64,000 bases of DNA, taken from the NCBI RefSeq assembly GCF_001894785.1, contig NZ_BCWW01000008.1, positions 1 to 64,000 on the forward strand. Direction: 5' to 3'. Below are positions 27,710 through 36,670 of the stretch, piece after piece. Each line of letters begins with the position of its first letter. Position 1 is the first letter of the stretch. The stretch comes from Rhodococcoides fascians NBRC 12155 = LMG 3623 (GTDB lineage Bacteria; Actinomycetota; Actinomycetes; Mycobacteriales; Mycobacteriaceae). The position numbers were made by a program, and so were the translations under genes. The notes under the pieces were generated by a model. The model saw nothing but the letters and a program-made list of their open reading frames with translations. It ran no database searches and was not told the DNA's origin.

Positions 27710-28150
27710 TCAGTGACCGGCCGTGCTGCACTGACTGCAGGTGCCGAATATCTCGATGGTGTGGCTCACGTCGCTGAAGCCGTTGGACTCGGCGACACTC
27801 TGCGACCACTTCTCGACGGTGGGACCCTCGACCTCGACGGTGAATCCGCATGCTCGGCACACCAGGTGGTGATGATGGCCCGAGGAGCAACGCCGGTAGA
27901 CCGACTCGCCGTTGTCGGTACGCAGAACGTCGACCGTTCCTGCGTCGGCAAGGGTCTGCAGTGTGCGGTATACGGTTGTCAGGCCGATCCCCTCACCGCG
28001 CTTGCGCAGCTCGTCGTGCAGATCCTGCGCGGACTTGAACTCCTCGATGGTGTCGAGCAGATCCGAGATCGCACTGCGTTGCTTCGTGGCTCGTACTCCG
28101 ACTACGACGGGTCGTCTCGGAGTGGCGGTATCGGTCGTCTTCTCGGTCAC
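27710..28150 (-). CDS. zur: zinc uptake regulator Zur (Fur family)
   Basis: 146 aa. Winged helix (VRATKQRSAISDLL; GIGLTTVYRTLQTLADAG), then the regulatory and structural zinc ligands HHHH, CRAC and CSQC. The HHHHLVC motif and the operon with smtB identify it as Zur (FurB) rather than FurA. Zinc-loaded Zur represses uptake genes and zinc-free ribosomal protein paralogues. GTG 28150 overlaps the smtB stop (GTGA). Confidence 0.92.
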   Translation of the reverse strand: MTEKTTDTATPRRPVVVGVRATKQRSAISDLLDTIEEFKSAQDLHDELRKRGEGIGLTTVYRTLQTLADAGTVDVLRTDNGESVYRRCSSGHHHHLVCRACGFTVEVEGPTVEKWSQSVAESNGFSDVSHTIEIFGTCSQCSTAGH

Positions 28151-28617
28151 AGGTTTCGGCCTTCCTCGGCGTGAGCCACGGCGTCGACGACGATGTGGGA
28201 GAGATGGTCGTCGACCAGCCGGTACAGGACCTCGCGGCCGTTACGTTCTCCGCGGACCACGCCGGCCGCCTTGAGAACCCGCAGATGCTGGCTGATCAAC
28301 GGCTGTGTCACACCGAGGGCGACGACGAGTTCGTGAACGCAGCGCTCGGATTCTCGGAGCTGCAGCACGATGGCGATCCGAACCGGTGCGGCCAGTGCAC
28401 GCAGGATGTCACCGGCCGCGGCCAGGGTCTCCTTCGGCGGAAGTAACGCCGGGGGAGCGGCGGCGAACGGGTCGTCGTGCACCGGGCGTTCCGGATCCTG
28501 CAGATGCGCCGCCGTCTCCATGGACGAGTCGGTTCTGTGGGTGTGCACCGTGGACATGGCTGCGGCTCCTTCGGTCACCGGTCGGTTGTCGAATTCTCCC
28601 TGCACGGTCGACGTCAT
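28147..28617 (-). CDS. smtB: ArsR/SmtB-family zinc-sensing repressor
   Basis: 156 aa. The N-terminal about 50 residues are His/Asp-rich and variable, then a winged helix (LVVALGVTQPLISQHLRVLKAAG). The C-terminal alpha-5 metal site DxHx10HxxE is complete in DDHLSHIVVDAVAHAEE, so it should sense Zn(II). It forms the smtB-zur operon seen in mycobacteria. ATG 28617 lies 6 nt from TAGCCT (leaderless); an internal ATG 28557 has a strong AAGGAG and could give a shorter form. Confidence 0.9.
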   Translation of the reverse strand: MTSTVQGEFDNRPVTEGAAAMSTVHTHRTDSSMETAAHLQDPERPVHDDPFAAAPPALLPPKETLAAAGDILRALAAPVRIAIVLQLRESERCVHELVVALGVTQPLISQHLRVLKAAGVVRGERNGREVLYRLVDDHLSHIVVDAVAHAEEGRNL

Positions 28618-28652
28618 GAACTCAGGCTAGTGCAGTCATCGTTATTGCAAAT

Positions 28653-28670
28653 CATATTCATTGTGATATG
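28653..28670. promoter_or_regulatory. putative operator of smtB-zur
   Basis: CATAT-N8-ATATG in an AT-rich patch, just upstream of the -35 region of the TAGCCT promoter (28629-28624) that fires into smtB. Position fits autoregulation by SmtB or Zur; the exact owner cannot be told. Confidence 0.45.
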
Positions 28671-28802
28671 CACAGGTGCGCATGTCAATTTCGGTGCCCG
28701 ACCGCTGTTCGGAATCGACGACCGAGCCAGATAGTCTGATCAGGGCGAAAACCGCCCACGTCACCTCTTACACGATGTAACCGAAGATGGAGAGCTCCGC
28801 CA

Positions 28803-30188
28803 GTGGCACCCAAGTCCAAGGTCGAAACCGTCGCCAACCTCGCCAAGCGCAGAGGTCTCGTCTACCCGTGCGGCGAAATCTACGGCGGTACGAAGTCGGC
28901 CTGGGACTACGGTCCGCTCGGCGTCGAGCTCAAGGAGAACATCAAGAAGCAGTGGTGGCGCAACATGGTCACCAGCCGCGACGACACCGTCGGGCTCGAC
29001 TCGTCGGTGATTCTGCCGCGCCAGGTGTGGGAGGCCTCCGGCCACGTCGAGACGTTCTCCGATCCGCTCGTCGAGTCGCTGCACACCCACAAGCGCTACC
29101 GTGCCGATCACCTCATCGAGGCCTACGAGGAGAAGCACGGCCACCCGCCCGAGAACGGACTCGCCGATATCCGCGACCCGGAGACCGGTGAGCCCGGTTC
29201 GTGGACCGAGCCGCGCGCATTCTCCGGCCTGCTCAAGACCTTCCTCGGCCCGGTCGACAACGAAGAGGGGCTGCATTACCTTCGCCCCGAGACCGCCCAG
29301 GGCATCTTCGTCAACTTTGCCAACGTGCTGACGACCTCACGCAAGAAGCCGCCGTTCGGCATCGGCCAGATCGGCAAGAGCTTCCGCAACGAGATCACGC
29401 CGGGAAACTTCATCTTCCGCACTCGCGAGTTCGAGCAGATGGAGATGGAGTTCTTCGTCAAGCCCGGCGAGGACGACGAGTGGCATCAGTACTGGATCGA
29501 CTACCGCATGAAGTGGTACACCGATCTCGGCATCGATCCGGAGAACCTGCGGCTGTACGAGCACGCCAAGGAAAAGCTGTCGCACTACTCCAAGCGCACC
29601 GTCGACATCGAGTACCGCTTCGGCTTCCAGGGCAGCGCCTGGGGTGAGCTCGAGGGCGTCGCGAACCGCACCGATTACGACCTGACGGTGCATTCGAAGG
29701 CGTCGGGCCAGGACCTGAGTTACTACGAGCAGGCCACCGATACCCGATACACCCCGTACGTCATCGAGCCGGCCGCCGGCTTGACTCGGTCGCTGATGGC
29801 GTTCCTCGTCGACGCGTACACAGAGGACGAGGCACCCAACGCCAAGGGCGGCGTCGACAAGCGTGTCGTGCTCAAGCTCGATCGTCGTCTTGCCCCGGTG
29901 AAGGTCGCGGTGCTTCCGCTCTCGCGTAACGCCGATCTGACGCCGAAGGCGAAAGATCTTGCGCAGCAACTGCGTCAGTACTGGAACGTGGAATTCGACG
30001 ATGCCGGAGCCATCGGCCGTCGCTACCGTCGCCAGGACGAGATCGGTACCCCGTTCTGCATCACCGTCGACTTCGACACCCTCGACGACCACGCCGTCAC
30101 CATTCGTGAGCGCGACACGATGGCACAGGAGCGCGTGGCTCTCGATCAGGTCGAGGGCTACATCGCCGCCCGTCTGATCGGCGCGTAG
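28803..30188 (+). CDS. glyS: glycyl-tRNA synthetase (dimeric type)
   Basis: 461-aa class II synthetase of the alpha2 type. N-terminal [25 protein letters not shown], motif 2 region [26 protein letters not shown], and C-terminal anticodon-binding domain ([13 protein letters not shown]). GTG 28803 with GGAGAG upstream; TAGTCT at 28732-28737 may be the -10. Divergent from smtB, followed by a strong hairpin. Confidence 0.95.
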   Translation: MAPKSKVETVANLAKRRGLVYPCGEIYGGTKSAWDYGPLGVELKENIKKQWWRNMVTSRDDTVGLDSSVILPRQVWEASGHVETFSDPLVESLHTHKRYRADHLIEAYEEKHGHPPENGLADIRDPETGEPGSWTEPRAFSGLLKTFLGPVDNEEGLHYLRPETAQGIFVNFANVLTTSRKKPPFGIGQIGKSFRNEITPGNFIFRTREFEQMEMEFFVKPGEDDEWHQYWIDYRMKWYTDLGIDPENLRLYEHAKEKLSHYSKRTVDIEYRFGFQGSAWGELEGVANRTDYDLTVHSKASGQDLSYYEQATDTRYTPYVIEPAAGLTRSLMAFLVDAYTEDEAPNAKGGVDKRVVLKLDRRLAPVKVAVLPLSRNADLTPKAKDLAQQLRQYWNVEFDDAGAIGRRYRRQDEIGTPFCITVDFDTLDDHAVTIRERDTMAQERVALDQVEGYIAARLIGA

Positions 30189-30203
30189 GGCTGTAGGCAA
30201 TAC

Positions 30204-30240
30204 ACAGGGCCCGATCTCTCGGTGAGAGATCGGGCCCTGT
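30204..30240. terminator. bidirectional terminator between glyS and the TPM gene
   Basis: A perfect 17-bp stem: ACAGGGCCCGATCTCTC, loop GGT, then the exact reverse complement. It lies 15 nt after the glyS stop and 17 nt from the stop of the convergent TPM gene. No U-tract on either side. Confidence 0.85.
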
Positions 30241-30257
30241 CGCATGTCTGGGTCGAA

Positions 30258-32309
30258 TCAGAAGCGGCCGCCGCCGCCACCGAAGCCGCCGCCTCCACCG
30301 CCGCCGAAGCCCCCGCCGCCGCCTCCACCGCCGCCGAAGCCCCCGCCGCCGAATCCACCACCGAATCCGCCTCCGCCTCCGCGCAGCACGCTGTTGATCA
30401 GGATTCCGCCGAGCACGGCGCCTGCTACGTTGCCGCCGCTACTGCCGCCGCGTGGGCCGTGCCGATTTTCCCAGTTCTGCACATCGGACTGGGCGATCTG
30501 CGATGCGCGCGAAGCCAATTGGCTGGCGGCATGCGCGTGCTTGAGAGCCTCGTCGGGATTGTCCGGCTCGAGCTGACGAGCTGCACCGAGATGCCGTTCG
30601 GCTTCGGACAAACGCGTTCGAGCATCGGCACCCACGCCGCCGCGGCGCGTCGAGATGTAGTCCGCGGCAGCAGTGATCTGCGCCTGAGCAGCCGCAATAT
30701 CGCGTTCCAGACGCGCACGCAGCTGATCCTCGGCGGCCTTCTCCGCCGACGCTTCGTCGACGATCTTCTCGAGTTCGGAATCTGCTGCGGCAAGGGCGGT
30801 GTAACTACCGAGCGGATCGCTCGACTGTGCCGTCTCGGCGTTCTTCAATGCCGTCTGTGCCGCAGTCATCGCCGCCTGCAGTTCGGTGCCGCCGTGTTCG
30901 GCCAGTCCGCGAGCCTGCTCGATGTCCCGGCGGACGTCCGCGATGGCGTCGGGCAGGGTGGCTATTGCGTGCCGTATGTCGTCGCGGGCGTGGTCGACTC
31001 CGTCGAGCAGTGACTTCGCCTGATCGACGGCTCGTTCCGCGGTCCGAATCGCTGTGACGGCCGGGCCCTGCTTACCGGGCGGCAGTGCTGCGGCCTTGCG
31101 GCCGGCTTCGATGTTCTCCTCGGCCAGGGAAACTCGATCCTTGGCCATCGTGACGTTGTCGGCAATCGATTTCAATGCGGTCTCGGAGAATTCCGAATGC
31201 AGTTGAGCGAGTACGGCTTCGGACTGCGGAATGCGCACCGTCAAGCCGATGATGGCTTGGGTGAGCTCGTCGAGATGCGAACCGGCGTTCATGACGAGGT
31301 CGCGGAATCCGTCGAATTCCTCGACCCGAGAGTCGAGTTCGCGATCTGCCTGGCCGCACGAGGAGATGATTTCGACGAGCATCGCCCGTCGCTGATCGGG
31401 GGTTTCAGGAATGGCGTCGTCGAGCCGCTGACGGATCTCGAAGGCAGAGGCCAGAGCTTTCTTTGCGTTGTCGTACGCCGTGATGAAGGGAGCGGCTGCC
31501 GAATCGCCGAATTCGCCTCGGGCGAGGGTCAATTCCTCCTCGCTGGCTCGCACGGCGTTGTCGGTCTCGATCAGAATTTCCTTGGCGCGGGTGTCGAGAA
31601 CGTCGATCGGGAATTGGGCCAATGCTGCCGGGTCGCTCGGGTCGATCTTCGCCACCGCTTCCACCTCGGCGGCCACTCGAGCCTTCTTGCGCCGTGAGGA
31701 GTAGACAACAGCTCCGCCGCCTGCGACGGCCAACACCCCGACACCGATCAGCAGCGGTGCCGACGACCCACCTCCGCCGCTCGACGCATAGGCCTCGCCG
31801 AGAGCGCCGGCCGCAGCTATGGCCGCTCCCGACCAATCCTCTTCGCCCAGCGCAGGTTCGACGTCGTTGACACGAATGTCGTCCTGCTCCGCCGTGGTGA
31901 TCTGCGAGAGCCCGGTGTTGACGCCGAGGTAGTACGACCGATCGACGGTCGCCACTGCGAGCAGGACGTCACGCTGGCCGAGATCGCTCCGTTGGTATGT
32001 CTGTTCGGCCCAGTTCGCCGCCGACATGTTGTCGAAATCCGCAACGTAGGTGACCCACAGCCTGACCTGGCTGCCGCCGTACAGGTCGTCGATGGACGTC
32101 TGCACCTCGGCCAGCGAGTCGGGATCGAGTGCCTGCACGTTGTCGGTGATCTGGGTGGCGAGGCGCGACGGTGCCTCGGCGGAGGCGACGCCGGGGGCGA
32201 GGAGAACCGCAGCGAACAAGGTCAGAGCACCTGTTGCGGTGAGGCGACGGAATCGATGGACCGACCTACGGACTGTGGCGCTGGAGTGCCGCCGGTGCTG
32301 GACTGCCAT
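30258..32309 (-). CDS. TPM-domain membrane protein with Gly-rich tail
   Basis: 683 aa. Signal peptide ending in PGVASA, then a TPM domain (SRLATQITDNVQALDPDSLAEVQ; DVLLAVATVDRSYYLGVN) outside the membrane, one span (PLLIGVGVLAVAGGGAVVY), a long cytosolic coiled-coil-rich part (Ala/Glu/Arg helices) and a last 50 residues of Gly-Phe repeats. Same layout and position as Rv2345. Role unknown; TPM proteins act in envelope processes and photosystem repair elsewhere. ATG 32309 is chosen because TAGATT lies exactly 7 nt upstream; the frame continues to 32372. Confidence 0.85.
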   Translation of the reverse strand: MAVQHRRHSSATVRRSVHRFRRLTATGALTLFAAVLLAPGVASAEAPSRLATQITDNVQALDPDSLAEVQTSIDDLYGGSQVRLWVTYVADFDNMSAANWAEQTYQRSDLGQRDVLLAVATVDRSYYLGVNTGLSQITTAEQDDIRVNDVEPALGEEDWSGAAIAAAGALGEAYASSGGGGSSAPLLIGVGVLAVAGGGAVVYSSRRKKARVAAEVEAVAKIDPSDPAALAQFPIDVLDTRAKEILIETDNAVRASEEELTLARGEFGDSAAAPFITAYDNAKKALASAFEIRQRLDDAIPETPDQRRAMLVEIISSCGQADRELDSRVEEFDGFRDLVMNAGSHLDELTQAIIGLTVRIPQSEAVLAQLHSEFSETALKSIADNVTMAKDRVSLAEENIEAGRKAAALPPGKQGPAVTAIRTAERAVDQAKSLLDGVDHARDDIRHAIATLPDAIADVRRDIEQARGLAEHGGTELQAAMTAAQTALKNAETAQSSDPLGSYTALAAADSELEKIVDEASAEKAAEDQLRARLERDIAAAQAQITAAADYISTRRGGVGADARTRLSEAERHLGAARQLEPDNPDEALKHAHAASQLASRASQIAQSDVQNWENRHGPRGGSSGGNVAGAVLGGILINSVLRGGGGGFGGGFGGGGFGGGGGGGGGFGGGGGGGFGGGGGRF

Positions 32310-32431
32310 GCGCTGAAATCTACCGGCTCCAGGGTGTCCGAAACGAGCAGGTCGATCCATGACAGTTGTCATCGTGCAATCGTGACGCTCGGTCGAGGTG
32401 GTCGGGCTCGGATCGCAGCAGAGTAACTGTC

Positions 32432-33346
32432 ATGACCACAATGAAGGCAGTCGAACTGCGAGGCGTCACGAAGACATACGGATCGGTCCGTGCGGTGGAC
32501 GGGATCGACCTGTCCATCGAGCCGGGCGAGGTAGTCGCTTTTCTCGGACCGAACGGTGCCGGGAAGACGACGACCATCGACATGATGCTCGGCCTGGCCA
32601 CACCCACCACCGGGACGGTGTCGGTGTTCGGCGGAACTCCGGCCGACGCCATCGCTCAGGGGCGCATCTCGGCGGTGATGCAGACCGGCGGACTTCTTCG
32701 CGACCTGACCGTCCGCGAAACCGTCGAACTGACCGCGGCGCTGTTCGCCCGAACTCGGTCGGTGAAGGAAGTCCTGACTCGGGCCGGCATCGCCGACATC
32801 GGCGACCGGCGAGTGGCCAAGTGCTCCGGCGGCCAGCAACAGCGACTGCGATTCGCACTTGCACTGTTGCCCGACCCGGATCTGCTGGTGTTGGACGAGC
32901 CGACCACCGGCATGGACGTCGAGGGTCGACGTGACTTCTGGAACGCCATTCGCCAGGACGCGAGTACCGGCCGAACAGTGCTGTTCGCAACGCACTACCT
33001 CGACGAGGCCGATGCCTACGCCGACAGAATTGTCCTGGTGCGGCACGGCAAGATCGTCGCCGACGGCAGCGCCGCCGAGGTCAAGAACCTCGCGGCGGGA
33101 CGCACGGTCACCGCCACTCTGCCCGGTGTCGACCGGTCAATGTTGCTCGCTCTTCCCGGAGTCGACCGGGTCGAGACGCGCGGCGACCGGGTGATCGTGC
33201 ACGGACGCGACTCCGACTGCGTTGCCCGCTACCTGCTCAACGACGCGCACGCGACCGATCTCGAAATTGTCTCGCGGAACCTCGAGGACGCGTTCCTCGC
33301 TCTGACCACCGATGCCGACACCGAACTCGCCGGGAGTATCCGATGA
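32432..33346 (+). CDS. ABC exporter ATP-binding protein (ABC-2, DrrA/CcmA-like)
   Basis: 304 aa. Walker A GPNGAGKTT, Q-loop MQTGGLLRDL, signature CSGGQQQRLRFALAL, Walker B LLVLDEPTTGMD, switch His in FATHYLDEAD. A C-terminal about 80-residue extension is typical of drug/lipid exporter ATPases. ATG 32432 or 32441; the SD is weak. It is followed by its permease with a 4-nt overlap and by a kinase/regulator pair, a layout like desK-desR and bacitracin-type sensor-transporter modules. Confidence 0.9.
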   Translation: MTTMKAVELRGVTKTYGSVRAVDGIDLSIEPGEVVAFLGPNGAGKTTTIDMMLGLATPTTGTVSVFGGTPADAIAQGRISAVMQTGGLLRDLTVRETVELTAALFARTRSVKEVLTRAGIADIGDRRVAKCSGGQQQRLRFALALLPDPDLLVLDEPTTGMDVEGRRDFWNAIRQDASTGRTVLFATHYLDEADAYADRIVLVRHGKIVADGSAAEVKNLAAGRTVTATLPGVDRSMLLALPGVDRVETRGDRVIVHGRDSDCVARYLLNDAHATDLEIVSRNLEDAFLALTTDADTELAGSIR

Positions 33347-34137
33347 CCACGACCTCGCCCCGCCCCACCGCTGCCAGAGCCGTTGCGTACGGCGGATTTT
33401 CGCCCACGTTCCTCGGACTCGAAGTCCGTCGCCTGTTCCGGAACAAGCGCACGTTGGTCTTCACGTTGGTCATGCCGCCGGTGTTCTTCGTCATCTTCGG
33501 TACGCAGTCGGACTACCGGACCAACTATCCTTTCGCGCACGGCAATGTCACGGGCTACATCGCCATCAGCATGGCCGTCTACGGAGCGATGCTGGCCACC
33601 ACCAGTGGGGGAGCGATGGTCTCCGTCGAACGCGCTCAGGGCTGGAGCAGGCAGCTGCGACTGACTCCGCTCAAACCTGTCGCTTACATCGTCACCAAGA
33701 TGCTCGTCGCCATGACGATGGGTGCTGCAGCGATCGTCGTGGTGTTCGTCGTCGCGGCATTCTTCGGAGCCGACATGCCGATCTGGGTGTGGCTCGCGTG
33801 CGGAGTGATCGCGTGGCTCGGATCTGCGGTGTTCGCCGCATTCGGGTTGTTCATGGGGTACCTGCTGCCCTCGGAGAACGTCATGCAGATCCTCGGACCG
33901 GTACTGGCCTTCCTCGCCCTGGCCGGCGGATTGTTCGTCCCGCTCGGTGACAGCGGCTGGTTCCCGATGCTGGCGAAGTTCACCCCGCTGTACGGTCTGG
34001 CGACTGTGGCCCGGGCTCCGTTCACCTCGGCCGACGCAGGCATCCTCGCCGTCGCAGTGGTCAACCTGGTGGTGTGGGCGGTGGTGTTCATCGCAGGAGC
34101 GGCGCTGCTGTTCCGGAAAGACACCAAGCGTGCCTGA
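33343..34137 (+). CDS. ABC-2 type permease
   Basis: 264 aa with about six spans (TLVFTLVMPPVFFVIFG; GAAAIVVVFVVAAFFG; VWLACGVIAWLGSAVFAAFG; GPVLAFLALAGGLFVPL; NLVVWAVVFIAGAALLF). ATG 33343 overlaps the ATPase stop. It exports an unknown substrate, with control by the two-component system that follows. Confidence 0.88.
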   Translation: MTTTSPRPTAARAVAYGGFSPTFLGLEVRRLFRNKRTLVFTLVMPPVFFVIFGTQSDYRTNYPFAHGNVTGYIAISMAVYGAMLATTSGGAMVSVERAQGWSRQLRLTPLKPVAYIVTKMLVAMTMGAAAIVVVFVVAAFFGADMPIWVWLACGVIAWLGSAVFAAFGLFMGYLLPSENVMQILGPVLAFLALAGGLFVPLGDSGWFPMLAKFTPLYGLATVARAPFTSADAGILAVAVVNLVVWAVVFIAGAALLFRKDTKRA

Positions 34138-34183
34138 CGCGGAAACCACCGATCGTGTCGCCCACGGAGATACCGTGGGCGAC

Positions 34184-35293
34184 ATGACCACGTTCACCGC
34201 CGACCTCCCCGAGGGCAGGGTTTGGCGGTACGGCTGGATGTTCGGAGCCATCTGGCTGATATACCTGATCTATCCGTTGAACGAGATTCTGTCGTTGGAA
34301 TTTGTGGCGGCACGGGTCCTCGGTATTGCCGCGATCGTCGGGTTCGGAGTCGTGTTCACGGCCACCTTCTGGCGCTTTCGCAACGGTCACCGCCGCGGAC
34401 ACCCGCTGCCGGTACGGCAGGCCTGGATTGCGCTCGCGGCAATGCTGGCCCTGACCGCGGCGATGAGCGCGCTGATCGGAACCACCGGATTCGGTGCAAC
34501 GATCTACATCGCGGTGCTGGCGATGATGACGCTGCCGGTTCGGCAGGCGTGGACGTTGGTCGCGGTGATGGTGGTGGCCATCGAAGTGGCACCGCGGGTC
34601 ATCCCGTCCTGGGAGCCCGACAACTTTTTCGCGTTTCAGTTGCTGATCAGCTCGGCCGCCGCGTGGGGTATCACCCAGGTCTTCCAGCGCAACCACGAAT
34701 TGGCCGTGGCGCGGCAGCAATTGGCGGATCTGGCCATCGTCGCCGAACGTGAGCGGATGAGCCGAGACGTGCACGACATTCTCGGGCATTCCCTGACCGT
34801 CATCACTGTCAAGAGTGAACTGGCCGGCAGATTGCTCGAGATCGATGCTGCCCGAGCAGCTGTCGAGATCGCCGAGGTGGAAACCCTTGCAAGGCAAGCA
34901 CTCGCCGATGTGCGCAGCACTGTCGGCGGCATGCGGCAAATCGACATCGGCACCGAACTGGCAAGCGCACGAACAGCTCTGGTGGCCGCCGCCATCGACG
35001 TCGAGCTGCCCGCGGATGCCGACGTCGTTCCACTGCGACACCGCGAACTGTTCGGCTGGGTCCTGCGCGAAGCGGTGACCAACGTGGTGCGACACTCCCA
35101 CGCACGCCACTGCCGAGTGATGCTGACGCCCTCGAGCATTTCCATCGTCGACGACGGATGCGGGCCGGCCGAGGAACACTGTGGAGGAAACGGGCTCCGC
35201 GGGTTGGGTGAACGCGTGAGCGCTGCCGGTGGTTCACTGACGGTCGCCCGGGTTCCGACCGGCGGATTCAAGGTGGAGGTCTCGGCACCATGA
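34184..35293 (+). CDS. sensor histidine kinase (NarL/DesK class)
   Basis: 369 aa. Six predicted spans in the first 190 residues, then HisKA_3 with the phospho-acceptor in RERMSRDVHDILGHSLTVI and a HATPase domain (REAVTNVVRHSHA; DDGCGP; GLRGLGERV). The small extracellular loops suggest sensing in the membrane or through the ABC exporter. ATG 34184 has TACCGT 7 nt upstream; GTG 34130, overlapping the permease stop, is an alternative adding 18 residues. Confidence 0.9.
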   Translation: MTTFTADLPEGRVWRYGWMFGAIWLIYLIYPLNEILSLEFVAARVLGIAAIVGFGVVFTATFWRFRNGHRRGHPLPVRQAWIALAAMLALTAAMSALIGTTGFGATIYIAVLAMMTLPVRQAWTLVAVMVVAIEVAPRVIPSWEPDNFFAFQLLISSAAAWGITQVFQRNHELAVARQQLADLAIVAERERMSRDVHDILGHSLTVITVKSELAGRLLEIDAARAAVEIAEVETLARQALADVRSTVGGMRQIDIGTELASARTALVAAAIDVELPADADVVPLRHRELFGWVLREAVTNVVRHSHARHCRVMLTPSSISIVDDGCGPAEEHCGGNGLRGLGERVSAAGGSLTVARVPTGGFKVEVSAP

Positions 35294-35898
35294 GTATCAG
35301 ACTGTTGCTGGCCGACGACCAAGCGCTGGTGCGCGGTGCCCTCGCAGCATTGTTGGGGCTCGAACACGACCTCGACATCGTCGCCGAGGTGGGACGAGGC
35401 GACGAAGTGGTGGCGGCGGTTCTCGAACATCGACCCGACGTCGTGCTGCTCGACGTGGAAATGCCGGGCAAGAACGGCATCGACGTCACCGCCGAGCTGG
35501 CTCAGGTGGTACCGGAGTCGAGAGTGCTGATCGTCACGACGTTCGGCCGGCCCGGATATCTGCGCCGTGCGATCGATGCCGGAGCCTCCGGATTCGTCGT
35601 CAAGGACACTCCAGCCAAACAGTTGGCCGACGCCGTACGACGGGTCCACATGGGACTGCGCGTCGTCGATCCCGCGCTGGCGACCGAGACGCTCACCGAG
35701 GGCGTTTCCCCGCTGACCGCCCGTGAGCAGGAAGTTCTTCGCGCAGCGTCGAAGGGTGGAACGGCCGGTGCCATCGCGGCGCAGGTGCACCTGTCGGAGG
35801 GGACGGTGCGTAACCACCTGTCGTCGGCGATCGGAAAGACCGGCACCAGCACCCGGGCCGAAGCGGTCCGAGTCGCCGAGGACCGTGGGTGGCTCTGA
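35290..35898 (+). CDS. LuxR/NarL-type response regulator
   Basis: 202 aa. Receiver with acidic pocket (LLADD), phospho-acceptor in VLLDVEMPGKNG and Lys in GFVVKDTPAKQ, then a LuxR helix-turn-helix LTAREQEVLRAASKG and SEGTVRNHLSSAIGKTG. ATGA overlap with the kinase gene. It probably controls the preceding ABC exporter. Confidence 0.92.
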   Translation: MSIRLLLADDQALVRGALAALLGLEHDLDIVAEVGRGDEVVAAVLEHRPDVVLLDVEMPGKNGIDVTAELAQVVPESRVLIVTTFGRPGYLRRAIDAGASGFVVKDTPAKQLADAVRRVHMGLRVVDPALATETLTEGVSPLTAREQEVLRAASKGGTAGAIAAQVHLSEGTVRNHLSSAIGKTGTSTRAEAVRVAEDRGWL

Positions 35899-35953
35899 CC
35901 TCCCGAGGCGCGCCGTGAGCGCCGAAGATGCGCGGGCCTGGCAAACTCGAGGG

Positions 35954-36670
35954 GTGAATTCAACTCTCGACCGAGATTCGTACGGCGACCCGTACGACGA
36001 CCGGTATGCCCCGGACCCCGGTCCCGAGCGGCTGGGCTTCTTCGGAACGCTCGGACGCTGGACGGGTCGGTTGGTCGCGGGAGTGATACTGATGGCCCTC
36101 GTCCTGGTGGCAGGTACCGCGGTGCGCGTGTGGCAGGTGGCTCGGATCGACGACCATACTGCGGCGGACGCCATCGTCGTACTCGGTGCTGCGCAGTACA
36201 GCGGTACGCCCTCGACGGTGTTCGAGGCACGCTTGGCGCAGGCCGCGTCGTTGTACGAGCAGGGCATCGCTCCCGAGATCGTCACCGTCGGCGGCAAGCA
36301 GGAAGGTGACCTGTTCACCGAGGCGGCGTCGGGTCGCAATTACCTGATAGATCAGGGCGTGCCTGCCGACGCGATCGTGGCCGTCGAAACCGGATCGGAC
36401 ACCCTCGAAAGCATCGAAGCCGTCAGCGCCACGCTACGAGATCAGGGCAAGACATCGGTGGTGCTGGTCAGCGATCCGTGGCACTCGCTGCGCACCCGAA
36501 CCATGGCGCGCGACGCCGATCTCGATGCGTGGACCTCGCCCACCCGCACCGGGCCTGCCGTCTACACCCGCGAGTCGCAGGCGCACGGAATAGCCAGGGA
36601 GACAGGCGCTCTGCTGTGGTACCAGTTGACGCACTTCACCGCTGATTTCTCCTACACGGCAGGCCAGTAG
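35954..36670 (+). CDS. YdcF/SanA family (DUF218) membrane protein
   Basis: 238 aa. Acidic N-terminus, one span (LVAGVILMALVLVAGTAV), then the DUF218 fold: DAIVVLGAAQYSGTPS, TVGGKQEGDLFTEA, SDTLESI and VLVSDPWHSLRT. Family members influence envelope permeability and vancomycin sensitivity. GTG 35954 has CAAACT 6 nt upstream. Its TAG is directly followed by the dgt ATG. Confidence 0.85.
   Translation: MNSTLDRDSYGDPYDDRYAPDPGPERLGFFGTLGRWTGRLVAGVILMALVLVAGTAVRVWQVARIDDHTAADAIVVLGAAQYSGTPSTVFEARLAQAASLYEQGIAPEIVTVGGKQEGDLFTEAASGRNYLIDQGVPADAIVAVETGSDTLESIEAVSATLRDQGKTSVVLVSDPWHSLRTRTMARDADLDAWTSPTRTGPAVYTRESQAHGIARETGALLWYQLTHFTADFSYTAGQ

Noticed and set aside
30258..30380. Repetitive GC-rich tract as a CRISPR or satellite
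   Set aside because: It codes for the Gly-Phe tail of the TPM protein; units are irregular and in frame.
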